Shown here: piece after piece, positions 56,061 through 64,000 of the stretch
Layout: each line of letters begins with the position of its first letter
Position numbering within the stretch: position 1 is the first letter of the stretch
Origin: Hanleya hanleyi
Taxonomy: Eukaryota > Mollusca > Polyplacophora > Lepidopleurida > Hanleyidae
Assembly: GCA_036873755.1 (NCBI GenBank)
Contig: JAVTVY010020324.1
Location: 1-64,000, forward strand
Length of the DNA: 64,000 nt
Reading direction: 5' to 3'
Program-made: the position numbers and the translations under genes
Notes under the pieces: model-generated
Databases searched by the model: none
What the model was told of the DNA's origin: nothing
What the model saw: the letters and a program-made list of their open reading frames with translations, nothing else

Positions 56061-56953
56061 CTGTGAATAATGAAAATAACAAACTTTTCTGAAGAGGATA
56101 TGTGATGTTTACATACGACATTCTTTCACGTGTGTGACAGTAATGTAGAAGATTTGTTTCGATTCAAATCTTCTCAAATTATATTTTTCATGAAGTATAC
56201 ATGAATTACATATACTGAATTATCAGCCTCGGTCTTCCGTTGTATGAAAATTTTATGGCTTTATTATTGATCATAATGTGGTTCCTGGCCTATTTTGCTC
56301 ATTTTAGACATTCTTTCTCCAGAGTGATATTTCAGTATTTAAACAGAAAGAAAATTATATTTTCACAGGTTTTGAATTGGTTTCATTACCGTCGCATATA
56401 AGAGAGTTTTTCGGGTGTAATCATTACATATCATATACGCCACGAAATTAGCTCCAGATGTGCTCTTTGGATAACAATATAATACTAAAGATGCTATAGT
56501 AATTTCCCTTAATTATTGTGAAACATTTTGGTATTCCCGTTCAGAGAGTTTCGCCGGATAAGGGGAACCAATAAATATGGCGGATTGGTACTATATATTT
56601 GTAAAAGCAATCAAATATTTATTTTGAATGGATGGAATGGAAACTAAAAAAAAAACATTGGCGAATGTATTTGTAACGATACCTCAATAGTAGACTGCTA
56701 TTACAACCACGGGCGATCTTGCGTACAACAAACAAACAATGATCCATCGTTGTATCGCATAGTTTGAAGTCAAAGTTTACATTCCTGCCTATTCAAGCTG
56801 GAGCGAGTGTCCGCTTGGGTCCGTGTAACCTTGCGCAATTCAATTTTTTTTTTTTTTTTTTTTTGGTTTCTCAAAATCAAAAATTGAAATTTGACCGTCA
56901 ATTTTCAATTTTCGTTTTCGGTTTCTCAGAATCAAAAATTGAAATTTGACATT
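56061..56953. other. Intron or intergenic sequence, T-run and short repeats
   Basis: No gene. A poly-T run at 56,846-56,864 is followed by two copies of TCAAAAATTGAAATTTGAC separated by a diverged unit. Confidence 0.6.
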
Positions 56954-57820
56954 AGTAGGGAGCGAGGATTTCAGCGCATATTTTCCAGGGAGGTAACTCT
57001 TGGTGCCCTTTTTTCCAGGTTAAAGGTATAGGTCACTATAGTTCCGGCAACCTTTAACCTTTGTATTCTTCCGCGGTCTGGTGGTGATGTGGTCGCTGGA
57101 AAAAGCTTCCGCGGAGAAAAAGTAGTCCCCAGTCTTCAAATACGCTGCATGGTCCGATTGGGTCGAATGAGGTATCAAAGTGAAGCATTCGTGAAGGGGC
57201 ATCCAGTCATGGGTGGGTGTATGTAAAATTAGGATTTTTCCCGAAACTATAAAAAGCGGAACACGGACTTTACCCCTTAAATAGGGGAAAACACCTATCA
57301 TGGGCTTATTGGGACCTGCCTATCAAGTCAATGGTGTGGGTGCATGTAAAATTAGGATTTTTTCCCGAAGCTATAAAAAGCGGAACACGGACTTTACCCC
57401 TAAAATAGGAGAAAACCCCTATCAACCCTAGCCATTGATAGCCTAGTTCATTGTGATATGGGTTCGTCATTTAGAACACGATGGGAAAGGTCCCGGAGCG
57501 AAACGGTGAAATTTTTGGAAAAGTACCATATAGCCCATATAGCTCCATACTGGCTATATGGGGGGGTATAGGTTCAACCTGGGAAATTCACACACGTTCA
57601 TTGTCATATGGGTTGTCTGGATTTGTGCAAGGCTTATGATGTCACTTTCGGTCCGCGGAGTAGTATGGAAAGCGCAAATCGGATTGTTTAGGCAGGTGTG
57701 GAGCACAATATGGGAAGTCAGTAGGGGGAAAGATATAGGAGTGTCACCACACTATAGATCCCTGGAGTCAGGCATTCGAACTAGATTATAACGGGCCAGC
57801 TGCGAATGTCCAGAAGCGAG
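56954..57820. mobile_element. Left-end fragment of a palindromic element (element 5)
   Basis: Starts AGTAGGGAGCGAGG, then GGGAGGTAACTCTTGGTG and TTTAACCTTTGTATTCTTCC shared with the ends of element 1. Two 155-bp units (57,235-57,430) and a 170-bp unit (57,450-57,620) follow. AGTAGTATGG at 57,659 may be a further terminus. Confidence 0.65.
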
Positions 57821-57989
57821 AGTAGTAGGGAGCGAGGATTTCAGCGCATATTTTCCAGGGAGGTAACTCTTGGTGCCCTTTTTCCCAGGTTAAAGGTATA
57901 GGTCACTATTGTTCCAGCAACCATTAACCTTTGTATTCTTCCGCGGTCTGGTGGTGATGTGGTCGCTGGAAAAAGCTTCCGCGGAGAAA
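57821..57989. repeat. Second copy of the left end (start of capsid segment?)
   Basis: 57,824-57,989 repeats 56,954-57,119 almost exactly and starts AGTAGTAGGGAGCGAGG. It stops at ...TTCCGCGGAGAAAA, where Gypsy sequence begins. It could be the left terminus of the element that carries the capsid genes at 60,849-64,000. Confidence 0.6.
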
Positions 57990-60845
57990 ACTCACATTCC
58001 ATCGGGAAAAGTGCTCTTACAACAAGACAGTCCTGAAATTCTATGGATATGTGTTCTCTGGCGAAGGAATTTCCCCTGACCCAAAGAAGGTCGAGGCAAT
58101 CCATCAAGCAAGTTCCCCCAAATCCCCAGCAGAAATCCGAAGTCTGTTAGGTCTCGCGAACTACTGTTCCCGTTTCATCCCCGATCTGGCGACAATCATT
58201 GAACCACTCAGAATCCTGACCAAGAAGGACCAGGAATGGACATGGGACCGGACGCATGAAGATGCATTATCTACTCTGAAGCAACGACTGACATCTGATC
58301 AAGTCATGGCCTATTACGACCCGACAAAAGACACTGAACTTGTTGTCGACGCTAGCCCAGTCGGTCTTGGTGCCATGTTAACACAACTTGACTCAGCCGG
58401 CACAATGCACGTGGTTGCCTACGCTAGTCGTTCCCTCACTCCAGTAGAGCAGAGATTCTAACAAACGGAACGTGAATGTTTGGCTATCGTTTGGTCATGC
58501 CAGCATTTCGACCTGTACGTCTAGGGTCATCGCTTCAAGGTAATCACTGACCATAAGCCCTTGGAAACGATCTTTAGTAACCCGAAATCGAAACCACCAA
58601 CTCGCATCGAAAGATGGATGTTCAAACTTCAGACCTACAACTATGAAGTCTTATACAGATTAGGAAAAAACAAGCCTGCTGACTACATGTCAAGGCATCC
58701 GGATCCAGGAGCGAAACCAGATGCCCGATCTGCAAAAATGGCTGAAGAACACATCCGCTTCATCAGTACCAACTGTGTGCCAAAATCTCTATCTCTTCAG
58801 GACATAGAAGCTGAAACAAGACATGATCCAATATTACAGCTAGCATCCGAGGCTATTCAGCACAACAATTGGCGTGAAATCATTCACCGTGCCAAAACTA
58901 CTGCATCAGCAAGCTTATCGGATCTTCAGGCACTATCACGATTTGAGCATGAACTGACTCTGACATCAAATGGACTGATCCTGCGAGAAAACAAAATCGT
59001 CATTCCACGAAGCTTACAATCTCAAACCATTGAACTGGCTCACGAAGGACACCAGGGAGTGATCAAAACTAAAAACCTCCTGCATCAAAAAGTATACTTT
59101 CCTGGAATAGACAAACAAGTCGAAGAGCGCACCAAGAGTTGCATTCCCTGTCAAGCAACTACTGCATCTTATGACAGAGAGCCTCTTAAGATGACTAATC
59201 TACCTGCTGGTCCATGGATAGAAGTAAGCACTGACTTTCTTCGGGTTACACCCAACGAATACCTGCTAGTCATCACGGACGACTATTCACGATATCCAGT
59301 AGTCGAGATAGTTCACTCCACAAGCGCAAAGTTGTGACTCAAGTTATGGACAAGGTATTCTCTGGATTCGGAATTCCGGAAGTCGTGAAATCTGACAACG
59401 GCTCACCGTTTCACAGTGACGAATTTCGATCATTCAGCAAACAGCTTGGTTTCAAGCACAGAAAGGTGACACCGTATTGGCCAAGAGCAAACGGCGAAGC
59501 CGAACGCTTCATGAAGACACTTGGAAAAACTATGAGAGCTGCTGTAATCGAAGGAAGGAACTGGAGACGAGAACTCTTCAAATTCCTCAGAAACTACAGA
59601 GCTACCCCACACAATTCCACTAACGTCTTACCTGCCCAAGCATTGTTCAACCGTCCATTCAGAACTAAACTACCAGAAATCCAACAGGAAGTCGACAATC
59701 CCGTCATGCGCAAATATGATGCATCGGCGAAGAAGAAAATGAAGAAAAACTCTGATCACAACAGAAATGTCCATCATTCTGTCATCAAGACTGGTGACAG
59801 AGTTCTGTTGAAACGTGATATGAAAGGACGTAAGCTGGACTCTCCGTATTATCCTCAACCTTCTATGGTAACTGCGCAACTGAACGAGCGCAAGGTAACG
59901 AGAGATGTTTCATTCTTCAAACTTCTCCCATCAACTGTCCAATATACAGATGTACATGTACCCACATCTACTGATTCGGATGATGAGATGGATGTTACAC
60001 CATTACCAACTCCACATGGCGAACAACCATCAACTCCGAGAACGCTACGACGATATCCTCAGAGACAGAATCGGAGACCCCCAACATATCTTCAGAGCTA
60101 CCGCTAATAACTGATAACCGTGATGTGATTAATACTAACATTATCCACAGACATTCCGATTGAAGCTGATTATTCTGATTGAAATGTGCATTTAATTGTA
60201 CACTCGATTATGCGGAACTCAAGCTTGAATGCTTTGATCCAGTTTGTGATTCATGAGATACTTCTGAAATTTATTTTGTGTGTTTGATCATTTGTGAATT
60301 ATACTGGAAATTAATCTGTGGTTCCTGCAGGAATGATATTCCAAGAAATGACAATGAGATTTAACTTGAGCACTTTCACTCCAAATTAATTCATGGAGAT
60401 TTCATGAACTCATTAATTCAATTCATTGGATATTATTCCTGTGATTCAACATTCGGTTTGTGATAAAGAAATTTATCAAAATGATCTCTAATCATTCGAA
60501 TAATGATGCTAAGGACATGATGAACTCTGTTCCGAACAACCAAACATTGGTGCTAATGATTTGACGTTAAAAGTTACATTCTTTTTCCATACCATTCTGT
60601 TTAAAATTAGATAACATAAAGACTGTTGAGTTATCAGTTAAAAGTTTTATTAACTAAAATGCTTTTAGGACTCATTACAAGTCAACATAAATGATGTAAC
60701 TGGTATGACAAGATTCGAAACATACATTTGTTATTGATACGGATTACAAAGGTTATGTAATGTCTGAAAATCCCTGCAACTATAATGGTTTGAAAATCTA
60801 AAGGAAAAGAGGGATGTAATGATGTAAGGACTACCATCAGTTCGT
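57990..60845 (+). pseudogene. pol: Second Gypsy element, 3' part of pol
   Basis: Starts inside RT (SGEGISPDPKKVEAIHQASS), RNase H follows (VVDASPVGLGAMLTQLD), with two in-frame stops near 58,461 and 58,523. Then comes the HHCC zinc region (HEGHQGVIKTKNLLH, CIPCQ) and an integrase core with D-D-E (VSTDFLRV, KSDNGSPFH, EAERFMKTL), frameshifted at about 59,335. Its sequence differs clearly from the Gypsy element at 1-9,932. AAAGGAAAAGAGGGA at 60,800-60,814 followed by TGTAATGATG looks like a polypurine tract and LTR start, of which only about 30 bp remain. AT-rich 3' region 60,115-60,800 is non-coding. Confidence 0.85.
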
Positions 60846-60848
60846 CTT

Positions 60849-62107
60849 TTATATAGTCATACGCTTTGCTATACGGTTATGGTTTTGAAAGTACCACAGA
60901 GTAGTGGTGCGACAAGCGGATGAAATACATTGTTCAAAAGCAGCAATCAGCGTCTGTGTAAAGCTGACAATATCACACAGCTGATGGTCGTTCTCTAACG
61001 TGGGGGTCAGATCGAAACAGAACAACGTGTATCCGTACGGGTAGTCCTCCCGACTGATCATATTCCCTTCGTCCTGGTTGATTTGACCGGTGGCTGTAAA
61101 CAGACTCTGATAGGCTCGAATAAAATTCCCGCGCCCAAAGTTCGGTGTTAAGGCCGTAGCTGGGACCTGTTGTCCATCCACATGCAAGGCCACAAAATTG
61201 ATGCCGAAATGTTTAAAGTCAAACGGGTTCTCTGGGTAGGCTCCGCTGAAACTGGTATTCCCAGGAACAGGTTTTCTTTGTTGGCGCTCATATTTCCAGC
61301 AGACACAGAGAACACTTTGGTTTGCACACGTCGGATAGGGTACTGGGCTGGTTTTGTTTCCAAGGCTTTGAGGTGTCCCAATTGAACGGCTGGATTCGGT
61401 TTCACTTTTCGGACATACAGGACTGCGTCTTGGATGACAATCTTATAGTCCGCTGCATGCCCGTCTACGTTAGTGGCCATCAAGGCGAAGGTCGGAGGCG
61501 CCCGTATCAGTCGGATTTTGATGGGGATCTTGTTCAAGAGGTACCGGTCTTGCATGAAGATGTCTGCGTGCAGTCGACCCATGAGATCCACCGAGACGCC
61601 GTTCGCGGTCAAAGCCTTCCGTTTGCTATATCCCACATTGTCGTTCTCTGCGCCCATGTGCTCGGGTGTGTCCTGGTAGAATGAAGCGGCTGTCAGCTGA
61701 GATTTTTTAGCCTCTCGTCCATGAGACAACATCGTCTCGATGTAGGCTCGATAGGGGTACGTGTTGGTCGAGTCACTCATGAGTTTGTCGCTGAGAAATA
61801 TATCCACCTGTTGAAACATCGAGTGCAGCCAGAGATTCGTCGGGCCCACCGTTGCTCGGTCGACGATTCTGGAGCGATCTCCATTGACGATCTTGGCTTT
61901 CACATACAAGTATGTATGGGCTAAATCCACATAGGCCGTATCCGCATTACTGATGGTGAACCCGATGGGCCCTGTTTCGTTGATGCTGGAGAGCGGGAGA
62001 TGCTCCACCCATAATCCTTGTTCGGCACTGGTCTGTGTGGGCGGCACGGTCCACAAATCAAATTCACTGTTGGTGGAGGGACAGGACTCTGCGTGGATCA
62101 AGGACAT
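60849..62107 (-). pseudogene. Putative major capsid protein, one frameshift
   Basis: Two overlapping open parts (62,107 to about 61,148 and 61,193 to 60,849) make one protein of about 415 residues with a frame change near 61,190-61,250. The N-terminus reads STNSEFDLWTVPPTQTS, LSSINETGPIGFTISNADTAYVDLAHTYLYV. This matches my recollection of the invertebrate F54H12.2-like family, which occurs in Polinton/adintovirus-like elements and is considered capsid-related. A jelly-roll fold is inferred, not shown. It starts 3 nt after the upstream stop, as in compact viral genomes. Confidence 0.62.
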
Positions 62108-62110
62108 GTT

Positions 62111-62927
62111 TTAAGAAAAGATATCCTGGGTCTTCGATGTGCGTCGTCGCTGGGTCGGTCGTCGACTGGTGCGTGGTCTCGGTGGTGCAGGTCTTTTATT
62201 CCCTACGGTGCGCTGTGTTCTGGCCACCAAGACGCCTCCCGCTTCTTTGGCCCGCCGTTTCAAGGCTTCTTTGGGTGTCGTTCGGGTAGGTAGAGCATGT
62301 GGGTGAAACTGTGGGGGACTTGATCTCCATACGTCTTTTTTAATGGGCACCACCCGTAACAGAGGTGTGTTGATATCGCCCACGATGTGGTTGTCCACCA
62401 CGTCCGAGTAGACGTAGAGTCCGTACATACCCGATTTCATATCCATCGGGATCTCGCCTTGGTGGGCGGTGGGACCAGCGAACGTCCGTAGATCGAAACC
62501 CAGCATTTGCTGCAGGATAAGACTCAGTACGAAACTCGCGTTGGCGTTGACGATGAGCTGTGCCTTGTCGTTGTGTGTCCACGTGATTCTTGAAGGGATA
62601 GGTTTTGATGGGTTTTGAAACATTCGTGACCTCCCGTAGAGCCTTATAATGCAACAGTCTTGACAGCCCACCCATGAACTCCTTGGGAGTATCGTATTGG
62701 CCTTCGGGGAGGATGAGTCGGGTGTCTTTTCCTTCGTAGGTCACCTCGTACCACACTTCATTGGCTCGCACGTTGTACCACGAGTAAGGGTATTGGATAT
62801 CCACGAGGCCACATTCCCAGCGTCCAGGTAAATGCAACGGTTGCGGTAACTGGGTCACGTACTTGGCCAAGGTGTTGTCAGGAAACACACCCAGCGAACT
62901 GTTACTGGGTAGGGTGAGGTAAAACAT
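62111..62927 (-). pseudogene. Putative minor capsid (penton-like) protein, one frameshift
   Basis: About 270 residues starting MFYLTLPSNSSLGVFPDNTL. The N-terminal part (WECGLVDIQYPYSWYNV, VTYEGKDTRLILPEGQYDTP) is in one frame and from about 62,590 in another (MLGFDLRTFAGPTAHQGE, SGMYGLYVYSDVV). A strongly basic tail follows (RPRTSRRPTQRRRTSKTQ). Genes of this type sit beside the presumed capsid gene in related invertebrate elements. The penton role is inference from position and beta-rich look. Confidence 0.55.
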
Positions 62928-63180
62928 GGCGACTGAGCTATCCTGCTGCTGCTCTTGGTTTTAATAGGTCTTCCAGGCCTTGGGCGGTTGTGTCCGGCTT
63001 CGTGTTCGTCGCGGTAACTTGTTACGTGTCACGGCCCTGGAGATGTGGGGTGTCTTGATCGAGGGTATTTTTTAAAGGTCTGAAAAGAAGGTGCCCGTTG
63101 TGGTGGTGTTTTGGGGGGTGACTCCGGTTCCCAACCGGATTCCCAAAAAGGTAGTGGGCCACTTGGCGATTGCTGGGTTC
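62928..63180 (-). other. Gap with possible small basic ORF
   Basis: On the minus strand the frame ending at about 62,961 encodes a short Arg/Lys-rich peptide (SRAVTRNKLPRRTRSRTQPP). It could be a core-type DNA-binding peptide or the remains of the upstream gene. No clear start codon. Confidence 0.25.
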
Positions 63181-63181
63181 A

Positions 63182-63801
63182 CTGCATCCAGGCCCAGCGG
63201 TGGGGGTTCCCCACCAATTCCTGTGGTACATGCATGTCTTTCAAGCCTTGAGCGAAGACCTCCCATCCTCTAGGATCCGTATGCGACCTGCGTTTACGCA
63301 TCAGGTCATCATTAAATCCGTCATGTGTGTCCCGAGGAACACCTGATTCTGTACCAGGAGTTCACCTTTATCATTCCAAGTCATGTTAGGATTCTGTTTC
63401 ATCCGTTGCAATACCAGGCCAGCTTGTTTCTTGAACGATGCAGGTACACTCTTCAGGACTTCGTCTTCCACCCACTGTGGGGCTGTGGGTGGTACCCCTG
63501 GTAATGGCGGCTGTTGGAGCGGTGCTGAGGTCGGCGATGTGTCGCGTGGTGGTGGTGGTGGTGGTTGTGGTTATGCGGTAGAGAAGGTTTTGTATTGGTC
63601 CATGAACGTCATGTACCGTTGAAGCGTCTCATTGTACCGTTGTACTTTCTCACTGTCGCTTAACCCCGGTCTTTGTAAGATCTGTTGCATCTCTTCATCG
63701 AGGGTGTTTATGGTCTTCACCGTAGGTGGGACAGGGTAGGGCGATTGGAGGTTTTGAAGGAGCCGTGGTTCCACGAGGACAATTTTTTTCGTGTGGTTCA
63801 T
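63182..63801 (-). pseudogene. Conserved virion-cassette protein of unknown function, two frameshifts
   Basis: Starts at the ATG at 63,801 (MNHTKKIVLVEPRLLQNLQS), which overlaps the preceding gene's stop as ATGA. A helical segment follows (NTLDEEMQQILQRPGLSDSE). The frame breaks at a GGT-rich region near 63,571, then reads WVEDEVLKSVPASFKKQAGL and MTWNDKGELLVQNQVFLG. It breaks again near 63,310 and ends with DPRGWEVFAQGLKD and VPQELVGNP. I recall proteins of this layout next to the capsid genes in related elements; no function known to me. Confidence 0.55.
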
Positions 63802-63935
63802 TGTGGGCCGAAGAGTCCACCCAATACTGGACCCAACACGGAAGTGGCCAACGGTGCTAAGATGGCCCCGAGAAAGCCGCCTTTCTGTAACACCTTTTTT
63901 CTTTTGTGTTTGAGAGACTCGCTTCTGGACTAGGG
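63799..63935 (-). CDS. Glycine-rich hydrophobic peptide (membrane-active virion peptide?)
   Basis: Minus strand, stop at 63,799-63,801 region, about 40 residues readable. A basic stretch KHKRKKV is followed by GGFLGAILAPLA and a second Gly/Leu-rich half ending GGLFGPQ. Basic-plus-glycine-rich hydrophobic layouts resemble adenovirus pX/pVI-type peptides of Polinton-like viruses; that comparison is by character only. A TAG lies just upstream in frame, so the N-terminus is broken or differently placed. Confidence 0.4.
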
Positions 63936-64000
63936 TTCGGATACCTGTCTTATGATTGGTCAACTTGGTCTTCTGAGCCGGAGTCAGTGGAACGTTGCCT

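Noticed and set aside
57659..57670. AGTAGTATGG as a definite element terminus
   Set aside because: Only eight bases match the known ends and no matching right end or target duplication is visible.

Overview
The window looks like a stretch of invertebrate nuclear genome, probably a lophotrochozoan and perhaps a mollusc. The reasons are the sparse exon content, typical animal splice sites around one C-type lectin exon, several Gypsy-type LTR retrotransposons, an APE-type LINE with a 2A peptide, and CCAAT/NRF-1/CRE-like animal promoter motifs. The species assignment is inference. Almost everything here is mobile DNA, nested several layers deep.

Layout. 1-9.93 kb: a decayed Gypsy-type LTR retrotransposon. 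Its 5' LTR is cut by the window edge, gag and pol are frameshifted, and an intact extra zinc-finger ORF lies where env would be. 9.93-13.68 kb: the axis and right arm of a palindromic element (element 3). 13.68-34.69 kb: one minus-strand LINE split into three visible pieces by palindromic elements 2 (14,583-22,138) and 1 (22,748-32,807) and cut at its 3' end by element 3. 34.70-37.35 kb: remains of an older element of the same kind. 37.35-43.48 kb: low-information sequence with a SINE-like tRNA head and another decayed element copy. 43.48-50.67 kb: a young LTR element that encodes only Gag and protease. 50.68-56.95 kb: host-like sequence with one C-type lectin exon on the minus strand. 56.95-64 kb: left ends of further elements, a Gypsy pol fragment, and a compact minus-strand capsid gene cassette that runs off the window.

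The main system is the family of palindromic elements. They begin with AGTAG(TATATA), make 6-bp target duplications in the two cases that can be read, and carry outward-pointing genes duplicated on the two arms. Different copies carry different gene sets: a packaging-type ATPase plus a small zinc-finger protein (element 2), two three-finger proteins per arm with a C-terminal domain that may be Polinton-polymerase related (element 1), and a capsid module (right edge). The ATPase, the small protein and the three-finger protein all start with a C2H2 finger. Genes are preceded by finger-family-specific iteron arrays and TATA boxes and followed by a conserved stem-loop, AATAAA and a GT-rich tract. 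My working model is a Polinton/adintovirus-like system whose gene set is split over several palindromic integrating segments. No integrase or complete DNA polymerase of this family is visible, so mobility in trans, or by a segment outside the window, is inferred. Most genes are broken. The intact ones are the right-arm ATPase, the left-arm small zinc-finger protein, the Gag-Pro ORF and the Gypsy zinc-finger ORF.
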